Positions 8,046 through 17,122 of a stretch of 54,555 nt of DNA are shown here, piece after piece. The position numbers and the translations under genes are program-made. Position 1 is the stretch's first letter; each line of letters starts with the position of its first letter. The stretch lies in contig CANLJX010000004.1 of assembly GCA_947491545.1 (NCBI GenBank), positions 1-54,555 of the forward strand, given 5' to 3'. The notes below the pieces were generated by a model that was not told the origin of the DNA, searched no databases, and saw nothing but the letters and a program-made list of their open reading frames with translations. Origin of the DNA: Deltaproteobacteria bacterium (GTDB lineage Bacteria; Bdellovibrionota_C; UBA2361; OMII01).

Positions 8046-9323
8046 CTAAAAAAGCGCCCCCCGCTGAGCAATAAACACCGCGGCACCGGCCGCGTATCCA
8101 AGCAGGGCGAGGCCCGTTACGCGCTTCAGGTACCAGAAGAAGTCGATCTTCTCGATCCCCATGGCTGCTACTCCTGCGGCGGAGCCGATGATGAGGGCGC
8201 TGCCGCCTGTTCCTGAGCAGTAGGTGAGGAACTGCCAGAAGACGTGGTCTGTTGGGAACTGCTCTAGCGGGAACATCCCCTGCATCGCTGCCACGAGCGG
8301 CACGTTGTCGACAACGGCTGAGAGCAGTCCGATCAGGAGGCTCACAACGGCCAGGCTCTGTATTCGTGCTTGTAACCACGTCGATGCTGCGGTGAGGACT
8401 CCGGCTGCTTCAAGGGCTGATACCGCAAGCAGGATCCCGAGAAAGAAGAGGATGCTCGGAGCGTCGATCTTGCGTAGCGCGTGGTTTACCGAGAGGACAC
8501 CGTGATCTGCGTCGTCTTTCTCGCCGTGCACGAGCTCTGTCAGGAGCCACATCCCTCCTAGCCCGAGCAGCATCCCCATGAAGGGGGGCAGGTGCGTGAC
8601 TGTCTTAAAGATCGGAACTGCGATCAGCGCCCCGAAGCCAAGCGAGAGCACGAGGGTTCTCTCCCAGCCAGGGGCGATGCTGTGCTTCTCTTGCGGGGCT
8701 GCTGGTGGCAGCTCGCCCTTCGTGGTTAACGAGAGCAGTGCGAGAGGAGCTATAAGGCAGGCGAGGCTCGGAAGGATCAGGGTTGTTACCGTGGCGGCAG
8801 GGGTGATCTGCTTTCCGATCCAGAGCATGGTGGTGGTGACGTCACCGAGCGGCGACCATGCGCCTCCTGCGTTCGCTGCGATGACTGTCATGCCAGCGAA
8901 GATCAGCCGGTCGTCACGCGAGGGAATGAGCCTCCTCATGAGCGTTACCATGACTATGGTAGTGGTGAGGTTGTCGAGCAGGGCAGAGAGAAAGAAGGTG
9001 ACGAGGCTCGCTCCCCACAGGAGCTTCACCTTGTTGCGGCTGCGGAAGAGGACCCCGAGCGAGTCAAAGCCGTTGTGCGCGTCGATCAGCTCGACTATCA
9101 CCATTGCGCCGAGCAGGAAGAAGAGGATTCCGGCTATGTCTGCGAACTGCTGCTCAAGCGCGTGCAGGACCGGCTCGCGGTCGGGTGCGAGCATCACGCA
9201 CACCGTCCAGCACACAACTCCTGTCACCAGGGCGCTGGCGGATTTGTTGACCTTGATGGCGTGTTCTAGCGTTATCGCCAGGTAGCCGAGGGTGAATATC
9301 GCTACGAGTAGGGTGACCGTCAT
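8046..9323 (-). CDS. nhaD: NhaD-type Na+/H+ antiporter
   Basis: This is a 425-residue integral membrane protein of the NhaD (ion transporter superfamily) type, exporting Na+ or Li+ in exchange for protons. Diagnostic segments are FFLLGAMVIVELIDAH, ALLDNLTTTIVMV and IAANAGGAWSPLGDVTTTMLWIG. The second-repeat counterparts are VVDNVPLVAAM and YCSGTGGSALIIGSAAG. The two internally similar halves are typical. A DUF3313-like lipoprotein lies 30 bases upstream on the same strand and may share the transcript. The presence of NhaD suggests a saline or alkaline habitat. Confidence 0.9.
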   Translation of the reverse strand: MTVTLLVAIFTLGYLAITLEHAIKVNKSASALVTGVVCWTVCVMLAPDREPVLHALEQQFADIAGILFFLLGAMVIVELIDAHNGFDSLGVLFRSRNKVKLLWGASLVTFFLSALLDNLTTTIVMVTLMRRLIPSRDDRLIFAGMTVIAANAGGAWSPLGDVTTTMLWIGKQITPAATVTTLILPSLACLIAPLALLSLTTKGELPPAAPQEKHSIAPGWERTLVLSLGFGALIAVPIFKTVTHLPPFMGMLLGLGGMWLLTELVHGEKDDADHGVLSVNHALRKIDAPSILFFLGILLAVSALEAAGVLTAASTWLQARIQSLAVVSLLIGLLSAVVDNVPLVAAMQGMFPLEQFPTDHVFWQFLTYCSGTGGSALIIGSAAGVAAMGIEKIDFFWYLKRVTGLALLGYAAGAAVFIAQRGALF

Positions 9324-9353
9324 CGAGATCTCTCGGAGTCCCCTAGCGTAAAA

Positions 9354-10115
9354 CTACCACGGCAGAATGCTGAAGGTGCCTTGGCTCTCTACCTTGGCGA
9401 AGCCGTCGCGGTTAAGAGCTTCAGCAATGATGTTGGCCCATGTCGACACTATCTCGCGGTTCGGGCTTGTGACGGTTACTTTGTTGAGATCCAAGAGCCT
9501 TGTGGGTGGGAACTTCCTGTCTGCAGCCGTTGCGACCAGCTTCCCGGTCTTTCCGTCGTACACCCGAGCGGCGAACGCTACGTGTGGGTCGGAGATAGCA
9601 GAGAAGAGCATCGCGGAGCCGGGTACCGGCACTAGGAGCGCGCCGGTGTTCTCAATTGGCTGAGAGAATTCGTTCTCGGTGATGGCGAGATCGATTACGA
9701 GGCCATCCGGCATCGGCTTGTCTACAACTTTCATCGTCCCCTTCGGGTACTTCTCGACCTTGTTCTTGAGCTGCTCAAGGAAGTAGTCCGCCAGAAGCTG
9801 GGATTCCTTCATGAAGTCGGCCTCTGAGGTGATGTAGACACTCTTGCTGTCCTTCCAGCTCTCCGGTGGAAGCTTTGAGAGCGTCACTGAGCGGAAATAC
9901 ACATTGTGGTAGTGGCCGAGCGGGAAGTTCGGCTCAACCCAGGCGTGATCGAATGGGAGGGTCTTGTCTTTAACCGATACGTCCCGGTCCTCAAGGAAGA
10001 GGTTTGAGACTGGATTGGTGCGTTTTTCTACGGCGCAGCCGGTGAGGGTAAAAAGAGCTGCTACGACCTGCACTGCTGCTACGAACTTTGTAAAGGAGTG
10101 GCTGAGGTTGCGCAT
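9354..10115 (-). CDS. DUF3313-like lipoprotein
   Basis: The 253-residue product starts at the ATG at 10115 and has a lipoprotein signal ending LFTLTGC. The remainder resembles the DUF3313 family of secreted lipoproteins: VYFRSVTLSKLP, LADYFLEQLKNKV, the long beta region LVIDLAITE, then AFAARVYDGKTGKLVA and WANIIAEALNRDGFAK. Function in this family is unknown. The open frame continues 70 codons upstream of the chosen start, but that part is unlike coding sequence. It probably leads a transcript into nhaD. Confidence 0.7.
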   Translation of the reverse strand: MRNLSHSFTKFVAAVQVVAALFTLTGCAVEKRTNPVSNLFLEDRDVSVKDKTLPFDHAWVEPNFPLGHYHNVYFRSVTLSKLPPESWKDSKSVYITSEADFMKESQLLADYFLEQLKNKVEKYPKGTMKVVDKPMPDGLVIDLAITENEFSQPIENTGALLVPVPGSAMLFSAISDPHVAFAARVYDGKTGKLVATAADRKFPPTRLLDLNKVTVTSPNREIVSTWANIIAEALNRDGFAKVESQGTFSILPW

Positions 10116-10334
10116 AGTTACTTTTTTTCTGATTGAGTTTTCCGGCGAGAGTCGGCTCGGGGGATGGTCACACCAAAGCTGGTGGTTTTCAAGGCTAGAA
10201 CTTTGGGGTGAAGGGCGGGGTTGGTGTCGGGGCCGGAGTTGTTGGGTTTTTCGCTGGCCGTGGAATTGAGTGGGTGATAACGAGCACAGAGATAAGGTAA
10301 GCCCTTGTTTTGAGCCCCAAATCACGCCTTCCCA

Positions 10335-10360
10335 CGTGAACGGGCACGTGTCCGTTCACG
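10335..10360. repeat. CGTGAACGG/CCGTTCACG palindrome
   Basis: A perfect 9-bp inverted repeat with an 8-base centre that is itself GCACGTGT. A sister palindrome, ACGTGAACG/CGTTCACGT, lies at 10542-10569, and shorter relatives lie near 3765, 33093 and 33520. Confidence 0.7.
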
Positions 10361-10392
10361 AACCCGATAAAAGTGACCGAGGAATAATTAAA

Positions 10393-10472
10393 CACAAAGA
10401 GAGCGGCGAGAGCAGAGAGGGGAAGGTGGAACGAGCTTAATCCCTCTCGCTGTTCTCGCTGACCTCTTTGTG
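10393..10472. repeat. ACAAAGAG palindromic repeat, copy 4
   Basis: The left arm is ACAAAGAGAGCGGCGAGAGC and the right arm CGCTGTTCTCGCTGACCTCTTTGTG, with the shared GAGGGGAA near the centre. It is flanked on both sides by CGTGAACG palindromes. Confidence 0.8.
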
Positions 10473-10541
10473 AACATTCCTCGCATCGACTCTGAGCCAG
10501 CCATCGAGCCATCAGTCTTTCTATCCCTCTAACCTTCACAC

Positions 10542-10569
10542 ACGTGAACGTAAACGAGCACGTTCACGT
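10542..10569. repeat. ACGTGAACG/CGTTCACGT palindrome
   Basis: A perfect 9-bp inverted repeat around a 10-base centre, closely related to the palindrome at 10335-10360 on the other side of repeat copy 4. Confidence 0.7.
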
Positions 10570-10720
10570 CGGCGTAACACCGACTCTACCCACTCGATTT
10601 CACCAAGAGACGGTTTTTTGGGGGTCGACCGTGGGGGGGATATTTGGCATACCATTCCAAGGAGTTATCCGGTGATGGGCGTGTTTTGCGCGGTCGCCGG
10701 TCTGTAGCCGTAAACCAAGC

Positions 10721-12859
10721 ATGTCATCACCTAACATCTCGCGACTAAGGATCTTTCAGCTGCTGTCTCTGCTCGTGGTGGCGGCTGCCTTCGTGTTTCT
10801 GCGAAACGAGTGCTTAAGTGCCGAGGTCGGTGGGGTTGGGTGCCTTGCTCAGGCTGCTGCACTCTTCGACCCAGTGGTGCAGTTCGGAACCTTTATTCTT
10901 AATCATCACCGAGACTACTACTTGTATGAGCTCGGTCTGGGTGCAGTCGGCGTCGTGCTGGTGGTGCTTACCCTTCTGTTCCGGCGCAGCTTAACTGTTT
11001 GGGCGCTGCTGTACCTCCTAGCTGTCACCATTACAGGCATGGGCGAGATGTTCGCTATCGAGAAGAAGCAGCTGCTTGTTCTCTACAGCGGGCTTGCAGC
11101 GGCAGCTGTGGCGTTCGTCTCGTTCTGGCTTATGTCGAGACGCTCTCCGGCGCTGCTGTCTGAGGGCTGGCTTGAGACGAGGCGCACGACGGCTCCGATT
11201 CGCCTGCTTGAGGTGGTGCTCGTTGTCGCGATCATGGCGGCTGGCATCGTGGCGCGTTTCCACGAGCTAAACCGCAATCCTTCCGGCTACGACGCTGAAG
11301 CGTGCCCGCATCGTTTGGTAGCAGCGTCGTGGCACGAGATCCTAAAGCAGGAGGTGGGCCAGGCTGTACAGCAATCTTCAGGCATGTCGTGGGTCGCCCT
11401 TCACAACCTCTTCACGCGCGTCGACCACTTCAATCTCTTCTACCTCGATGAGCGTTTGCTTGGGGTGGGGATAAGCCTCGTCTGTTGCCTTGCGATCTTC
11501 TTCTTCGTGCGAAACCTGCGCGGCTCCTTTGCGGCTGTGCTTGCGCTTTCGCTGTACGTGTTTGGCCCGCTCGACCTCGATTGGTCTCGACTCCCGGTCT
11601 TGCACCACGTTCCAGTGCTGCTCGGCATCCTGATGGCGTGGGCGGCACTCAATGCGCTCAGCACTCGAAGCTTCGGGAGCTTCCTGCTGCTCGCGCTGCT
11701 GATTCCTGTGTCGAAATTCGTTTACCCATCGGCGAAGCTGATCTGGTTCGGCCCACTCGCTGCTGTGTTGTGGGTTTTGCTCTTTGAGCGCAAGGAGTGG
11801 CGCGGGCATTTGCTTAAGCCCCTGGTGGTGTTCCTTGGACTAGCTGTGTTCGTGGCGGGGCGAACGGCTGTGTGGTGGCTCTTGTACGGGGAACTCCGGA
11901 TCATGCCGCCGTTTGAGAATCCGTACCCAGCCGACCAGGCGATCCCGGCGATTGAGCGGGCACAGCAGATGCTCTACCAAGGGCTGCTCTTCTTCTACGA
12001 GCTCTTCTACTCTCCGGCTGAGGTGACGCACTGGACCAACCACGCGACGGTGCTTCCAGTGCGCTCCATCTCGTCGTTCTGCGTTGTGTTCCTAGTTGCT
12101 GCCTTCGTGCGCCTGCTCTTCCTCTTCCGCCGGCCCGAGTCGATCGTCTTTATGGGGATGATCGCAGGGGGGCTCATCCCGGGAATGGCAACGGGGCTCG
12201 CGGATCGGCGCATAGCGGTCAGCATCGTGCTGTGCCTCGTGCTGGCTGTGCTTGAGTTTTCGTGGCTGATGGACACGGTTGTTGGACGCGCATCGAAGTG
12301 GATGTCAGGGCTCCTGAAGGGGGCAACGCTGATAGCTGTCACCGCGTGCCTCTTTGTGGTGCAGACGCAGTCGTTCTTCTCGCGACCGAGGGGGCGTCCG
12401 GCCCAGGCAGAGACTGGCGACACGGTGCGTGCCCTTCTTAAGCCGAACACGGTGGTGATCTACTTAGCCGAGGAGCGTCGCTGTGAGATGTTCTACAGCA
12501 TCTACGACATGATGAGGGATTCTGGCGGGACGATAGCGTATGCTAACGCCGACGACAGCTTAGTGCGGCTCGACGCACAGCTTCGCAATCCAACACCGAT
12601 AATTGACTCGTGGTTCTACACGCTCTCTGAGCTTGAGCCGCAGCGCGAGAAGATTCGCAGCACTATGAAGTGGGACCATTACATCTTTGTGTTCCAGCCG
12701 ACGCCGGAGCGCGAGGAGTGGATCGCCAAGCTTCGGGCGCTCTACCCGAATGGCAGAGAGCAGACGGTGGACTACCAGAAGGTGTGGGGGCAGAAGCTCT
12801 TCGTGTTTGAGGTGGACAATCCTCCGGCACAACAAGTGGCTGCGCCTGCTGCACCGTGA
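10721..12859 (+). CDS. GT-C-like polytopic membrane glycosyltransferase
   Basis: A 712-residue protein with many hydrophobic segments up to about residue 560, followed by a soluble C-terminal domain. An acidic pair in the first large loop, YDAEA (residues 190-194), is placed as in ArnT/PMT-type GT-C enzymes that use polyprenyl-phosphate sugars. I find no better match than this general family, and sugar and acceptor are unknown. The soluble tail (about 150 residues, including KPNTVVIYLAEERRCEMF) is shared in style with the other GT-C proteins of this locus. It is convergent with the propeller fusion protein, with 12 bases between stops. The ribosome-binding site is weak. Confidence 0.7.
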   Translation: MSSPNISRLRIFQLLSLLVVAAAFVFLRNECLSAEVGGVGCLAQAAALFDPVVQFGTFILNHHRDYYLYELGLGAVGVVLVVLTLLFRRSLTVWALLYLLAVTITGMGEMFAIEKKQLLVLYSGLAAAAVAFVSFWLMSRRSPALLSEGWLETRRTTAPIRLLEVVLVVAIMAAGIVARFHELNRNPSGYDAEACPHRLVAASWHEILKQEVGQAVQQSSGMSWVALHNLFTRVDHFNLFYLDERLLGVGISLVCCLAIFFFVRNLRGSFAAVLALSLYVFGPLDLDWSRLPVLHHVPVLLGILMAWAALNALSTRSFGSFLLLALLIPVSKFVYPSAKLIWFGPLAAVLWVLLFERKEWRGHLLKPLVVFLGLAVFVAGRTAVWWLLYGELRIMPPFENPYPADQAIPAIERAQQMLYQGLLFFYELFYSPAEVTHWTNHATVLPVRSISSFCVVFLVAAFVRLLFLFRRPESIVFMGMIAGGLIPGMATGLADRRIAVSIVLCLVLAVLEFSWLMDTVVGRASKWMSGLLKGATLIAVTACLFVVQTQSFFSRPRGRPAQAETGDTVRALLKPNTVVIYLAEERRCEMFYSIYDMMRDSGGTIAYANADDSLVRLDAQLRNPTPIIDSWFYTLSELEPQREKIRSTMKWDHYIFVFQPTPEREEWIAKLRALYPNGREQTVDYQKVWGQKLFVFEVDNPPAQQVAAPAAP

Positions 12860-12871
12860 GCGAAGTTCGCG

Positions 12872-15800
12872 CTACCGTCGAACGAGCGCGAGCAAGGCGA
12901 CTGGCTCGCCCATGTTGTCAGTGATCGTCTCAACCGGGGTCCCAGGGTACGTCTGAAGGATAATCGGCAGGTCGATGTCCTTACGTTTTATCTGCACGAT
13001 GAATCCTTTGCTCGTGCCTGGCGGGACCTGCAGCTCGTCTTGGAGGTCGTACACCTCTTTTATCCGGAAGCCGTGCACGTACGGGAGCATGACACCGAAC
13101 TGGGACATGTCTTTAAGGATCCAGAGACGTTCGCCTCGCGCCAGGAGCACGTATGTTGGCTCGGGTCCGATCGCGTGGATCTTGCGGGCAATTGCCACCA
13201 TCGGGTGCGAGAGGTAGCGGGTATTGCCGGCGTGAGTCTCGTGCGCCACGTACTTCTGGAAGTTCGGGAAAGTCGAGAGCGCTATCATCGCCACACCAGA
13301 GATCGGGAGCAGAGAGCGGAAGAGCCACCGACGTCCGGCGCTAAAGTTGTGCAGCCCCTCTATCGCCCGTGCAAGCAGCATGCAGGCTACTGGCGCGGTG
13401 GGGAGGAGGCGGGTGTACCAAGGCGGGCCCACAGCGAACGCTCCGCAGACCAAGAAGGTAATCAGGAGGAACGTGCCCAGCAGAACGTTGAAGGAGAGCC
13501 CCTCAATCAGCAGCACCACACAGCCGCACGCAAAGAGCACGGCCTCAATCGCATTGAAGCCGGGCCCAATAGTGCCCTGCGAGCTGCGGTCTCCTTCATT
13601 AAAGAGCCAGGCGAAGCTGCGGTAGAGGAGCTGCAAAGTGGGATGTTCTGCTGCTGCCCGAAGCCAGCCTCCTTCCCACGTGACGCCGCTAATCGACGCG
13701 CCGGCGCGCGGCATGAAACGCTGTGGGTACTCCTGCCACATGATAATGAGCGGGGCGATCATGAGCAGAAACGTAACGAGACCGGTGAAGAGCTGTCGGC
13801 TCTGGCGCAGCTGGGTCAGGGGATACCGGAGAAGGATCAGGGCGTACACGGCGCCAACGGCAGTGAAACCGACGCGCGCGACTGGCCACTGGTAGAACGA
13901 GAAGCCGGAAGCCAGCCCTGCCAACGTCCACAGCGAGACGCGCTTGTGCTTGAGCGCAAGCGCAAAGAGCGCCAAGGTCCACAGGGCGATGGTCGCTGAC
14001 GAGCCGTTTGACTGAAGCCGGCCGAAGTGGATGAAGGGGATATTGCCGGCTAGGGCGAGGGCAGCCCAGAATCCAACGCGTGAATTCCGATAGGTCTTTC
14101 CGAGCAAATACGCAGCGAAGAGACCGGAGATGTTAAAGATAGAGTTGCCGACGCGGTAGCCGAGCGGGGTGAACCCGCCAACCAGAAGCCCGATAATCTC
14201 GGGCAGCGTCCCGAAAGCGGGACCGGGCACATACCCCCAATCCCAACCTCCGTCGACTCGGCCGCGCAGGAGCTGGGCTGCGAAGAAAGAGTTTAGGGTG
14301 AAGTCAAAGTGGCAGTTGTAAGGCACCTCGAGCAGCTTGTAGAAGAAGGTAACGCCGCCAACCGCAAGCGGGAACCCGAACAGCAGCCACTCGCGCTTTA
14401 CGAACCGGAGCAGCTCTGCCCGGCACTGTATCGCCTCGACCGCGACGATTGCGAAGACGAGCACTAAGCCAGCGCAGAAGGCTGACTCCCGCACGCCAAA
14501 GTACGAGCGGTCTATCCCCATCTGGTACACGTACACGGCTAGGGCTGCGATAGAGAGGGTCGGCAGCATAAAGAGCCACGAGCAGGTTGGAATCGGCCCG
14601 CGCATCATCTGCGTAAAATTCTCTGGCTCGTCTTGGTTTGGCGATAGCCTGCGCCAGGCTTCAACCGAGAGCGCAACGAGGATGGCGCCTGCCATGTACC
14701 ATGGGAGCCACACGGAGCGAGGCTCGCCGGAGAGCAAGATCTGTTGCCCTCTCCACGCCATCCAAAGGCCGCCAGCACTGGTGAGAAGAGCGATTGGCAG
14801 CACAAGCGCTCGAAGTCGCGGCGTTCCACGCGCGACAGGCGCTGCTGCAGCGGGAGCGCTGGGGCCCGATGCGCCGAAGAGAAGGGCAACGATCGACCAG
14901 AGGAGAGCTGCGGCGCTGGCTGCGCCGATCCATACGCCGAAGGTTGCCCAGTCAAATGGGCGCTCCTGCTGCCCAAGGATCTGGTCTTGAATCTCTGGCC
15001 ACGACGACGTCGCGGGGTGCTCGTAGGAGAGGGCGATCAGCTTCCTTCCTGGCATAAAAGCTAGAGAGGTTGGCTGGACGTAGAACTGGAATGAGGCCAG
15101 CGTTTTATCGTCTGCGGAGAGTTCGGTAACTGTGCCCTCCATCGAAACTGCCACGATGCCGCCATCGGGTTTCGCGCTGGCGAGCTGTGTCGCTGGAGCG
15201 TGGAAAACTCGCACGGGCTTAAGGACCTCGCCGGCTAGCGTGCCTTCGACTACAGCGGCTTGTCCGAGGCGCCAGATGTAGACGGAATTCCCCGAGGCGC
15301 TCAGGGCATTCGGGATAAAGGGCTCTTCGCCTTTAGGCTGCTCGATCTGTACCGTCTTCCATGAGCCGTCTGCGGGGTTAAAGACGTTAAGGCTGCTGTT
15401 GGCATCGCTCGCGTCGGGGCGGTTGATGATGTAGCGGCCGTCGGACAACGCGGCAGCAGTCGAGAAGATCTTTTCTTCGCCAGGGTAGGGAAATCGAGTC
15501 GTCGTTGCGTCTTGGTTGAGGCGCAGAAATCCCGCGATGCCGTCGGCGAGAAGCAGAGATCCTGACGGCTCTCGAAAAACTGCAAGGAGGTAGGGGAACG
15601 ATTCCGGCAGCTTCCACGACTGTACTGCTGCGAGCCCGCTTTCTGAGTCCGCGAAGAGCAGGATCTCGTTCGTAGCGCGGTCCGCTACAAAGAATGAGCC
15701 ATCGGCGTTGAGTGTTATCGCTTGGGGCTTGGAGAGCCCCTTTAAGCGCAGCACCGAAGCACCTGAGGGGTCGAGCAGGTCGACTCTGCCGCGGGTGTTA

Positions 15801-15952
15801 GCCGACAAGGGTTTTACGAGGATCTCAGCAGTCTCGGCAGATGCGGCAGAGGCAGCGAGCCAGCAGAGCGAGGCAACTAGGCACGCGACCACAAAGCGCC
15901 GCGTACGGTACGTGACTCTTGCTGGAGCGATTCCTGATGCGTAGCTAGCCAT
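12872..15952 (-). CDS. periplasmic beta-propeller fused to a GT-C-like membrane glycosyltransferase
   Basis: A 1026-residue protein (ATG at 15952). A signal segment (residues about 18-40) leads to an exported region of about 290 residues. Its repeated short motifs (FFVADRATNEILLFAD, SLLLADGIAGFLRL, GRYIINRPDASD) read like NHL/six-bladed beta-propeller blades. One membrane helix (near 345-365) follows. From about 380 onward there is a polytopic GT-C-like region with an acidic loop (CHFDFTLNSFFAAQLLRGR) and a soluble tail. An upstream in-frame TTG at 15976 directly abuts the preceding methyltransferase stop, so the two are probably translated together. The propeller could bind the acceptor, but this is inference. 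Confidence 0.75.
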   Translation of the reverse strand: MASYASGIAPARVTYRTRRFVVACLVASLCWLAASAASAETAEILVKPLSANTRGRVDLLDPSGASVLRLKGLSKPQAITLNADGSFFVADRATNEILLFADSESGLAAVQSWKLPESFPYLLAVFREPSGSLLLADGIAGFLRLNQDATTTRFPYPGEEKIFSTAAALSDGRYIINRPDASDANSSLNVFNPADGSWKTVQIEQPKGEEPFIPNALSASGNSVYIWRLGQAAVVEGTLAGEVLKPVRVFHAPATQLASAKPDGGIVAVSMEGTVTELSADDKTLASFQFYVQPTSLAFMPGRKLIALSYEHPATSSWPEIQDQILGQQERPFDWATFGVWIGAASAAALLWSIVALLFGASGPSAPAAAAPVARGTPRLRALVLPIALLTSAGGLWMAWRGQQILLSGEPRSVWLPWYMAGAILVALSVEAWRRLSPNQDEPENFTQMMRGPIPTCSWLFMLPTLSIAALAVYVYQMGIDRSYFGVRESAFCAGLVLVFAIVAVEAIQCRAELLRFVKREWLLFGFPLAVGGVTFFYKLLEVPYNCHFDFTLNSFFAAQLLRGRVDGGWDWGYVPGPAFGTLPEIIGLLVGGFTPLGYRVGNSIFNISGLFAAYLLGKTYRNSRVGFWAALALAGNIPFIHFGRLQSNGSSATIALWTLALFALALKHKRVSLWTLAGLASGFSFYQWPVARVGFTAVGAVYALILLRYPLTQLRQSRQLFTGLVTFLLMIAPLIIMWQEYPQRFMPRAGASISGVTWEGGWLRAAAEHPTLQLLYRSFAWLFNEGDRSSQGTIGPGFNAIEAVLFACGCVVLLIEGLSFNVLLGTFLLITFLVCGAFAVGPPWYTRLLPTAPVACMLLARAIEGLHNFSAGRRWLFRSLLPISGVAMIALSTFPNFQKYVAHETHAGNTRYLSHPMVAIARKIHAIGPEPTYVLLARGERLWILKDMSQFGVMLPYVHGFRIKEVYDLQDELQVPPGTSKGFIVQIKRKDIDLPIILQTYPGTPVETITDNMGEPVALLALVRR

Positions 15953-15976
15953 ACTTGCTGCCGACTTGAGGAGCAA

Positions 15977-16720
15977 CTACCAGTGCATCCCGCGTTGCCC
16001 GAGGAAATTCTTGGCAGTATCGAGCTTCGGAGAGCTGCACTCGTAGAAGCGGTAGAAGCCCAGTCCCTTGCAGAGCCCGAACACCTTGCACTTCGCTTTT
16101 TCAAAGAAGACGTTTAGGACACCCTCGATGTCAGCGGCCGTATTGACGTGCTCGTAGCGCATCAGGACTTCGTACTGCAGGCCGTAGCGCTTCTTGAACT
16201 CTCGCCCTGTTACCTTTGTTCCGAGCTTCCACAGGGGCGTGCCCTCATTCGGTATTCCGACGCGCAGCGTGCCGCTTGGTTTGAGCAGCAGCGCGCACTG
16301 CGCCACAACCATCGGTAGGTCCATGATGTGCTCGAAGACGGCAACGTTGGTGATGCGATCGTACGGACCACAGTTCTTTGCTTCGCTAATATCGTCGAAA
16401 GCGTTGCGAATTCGCTCGCGCCCCGGTGCGGTTTCCCAAAGAGCGCGGAACGGCTCGACGATGTCGTATGGACCGCACACCGGTTCATACGGAAGCTGGT
16501 TGAGTGTGCCTGCTCCGACCTCAAGAGTTGATACCTCTACCCTGGGCTTAAGATCAGCAGCGACCTGCCGGTGCATCCACGACTCAAGCCGAGAGGAGAG
16601 CGAGGTTGTTTTGTACTGGCCGTTACGGTTCGCGAAGTAGTGCTTCTCGTAGATCGCTTTGTACTCGTCTGGCAGGTCGAGCCGAGTCTTCGGGAATGCT
16701 GACAGGATGTTCTCTTTCAT
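15977..16720 (-). CDS. class I SAM-dependent methyltransferase
   Basis: A 247-residue cytoplasmic protein with a Rossmann-type SAM-binding site (LEVGAGTLNQLP, with a motif II-like YDIVEP and FDDISEA). It has the common post-motif VAVFEHIMDLPMVVAQCALLLKPSGTLRVGIPNEG. Such proteins in polysaccharide loci methylate sugars or glycan ends. It lies immediately upstream of the propeller-GT fusion on the same strand with no gap. The substrate is unknown. A GAGG lies about 12 bases before the ATG. Confidence 0.8.
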   Translation of the reverse strand: MKENILSAFPKTRLDLPDEYKAIYEKHYFANRNGQYKTTSLSSRLESWMHRQVAADLKPRVEVSTLEVGAGTLNQLPYEPVCGPYDIVEPFRALWETAPGRERIRNAFDDISEAKNCGPYDRITNVAVFEHIMDLPMVVAQCALLLKPSGTLRVGIPNEGTPLWKLGTKVTGREFKKRYGLQYEVLMRYEHVNTAADIEGVLNVFFEKAKCKVFGLCKGLGFYRFYECSSPKLDTAKNFLGQRGMHW

Positions 16721-17122
16721 AACGTGTGCGCCTCTATGCGTGAATCGGAGCCTACAACAGGCATGCAGTGCATGCAGCGTTTCGGCCCGAAAGCGGAGTC
16801 TTTCCGCGCTTATGTAAGATGAGTCGAGGTGTTAGCCAGGATGCGCCTTTGGCGGTTATCTGGGCGTAAAAGCGGGGGGAAAGCCGGTATGACGGCGAGG
16901 TTTTAGTGCTTCGGGGACAGGGTGGGTATTTCGGGGGATTTTGGGATGGTGTTTTCGATGGTTTCTTCGGGGATAGGGGTGAACGCTGTTTTGGGTTGGG
17001 CTTTGTGCGGGACTAGAAACGGAAACGGTTTGGTGCACCAGTGTGGGGTTCGGAGCGGGAGCCGGAGCCGGGACCGGAGCCGTTCCCGGGGAGTATGGGG
17101 AGGAGAATTAAGGGCGCGAGGG
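16721..17122. other. 402-bp gap with GC-rich repeat block
   Basis: The gap contains a GCATGCAGTGCATGC inverted repeat near 16760 and a G/T-rich stretch from about 16850 to 17000. From 17040 to 17100 it holds a CCGGNN-type hexamer block (GCCGGAGCCGGGACCGGAGCC) just beyond the stop of the minus-strand gene at 17123. No gene is visible. Confidence 0.6.

Larger units (their letters stand above)
10116..10720. other. 605-bp divergent intergenic region with repeats
   Basis: The region contains a G/T-rich stretch (about 10150-10270), two CGTGAACG-type palindromes (10335-10360 and 10542-10569) and one ACAAAGAG palindrome (10393-10472). Promoters for the divergent genes at 10115 and 10721 must lie here but are not obvious. 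I see no gene. Confidence 0.6.

Noticed and set aside
13040-13999. 319-codon plus-strand open frame inside the propeller-GT gene
   Set aside because: It lies wholly antisense to a gene with membrane segments and signal peptide. Its translation is charged and low in hydrophobic residues, as expected for an antisense shadow.
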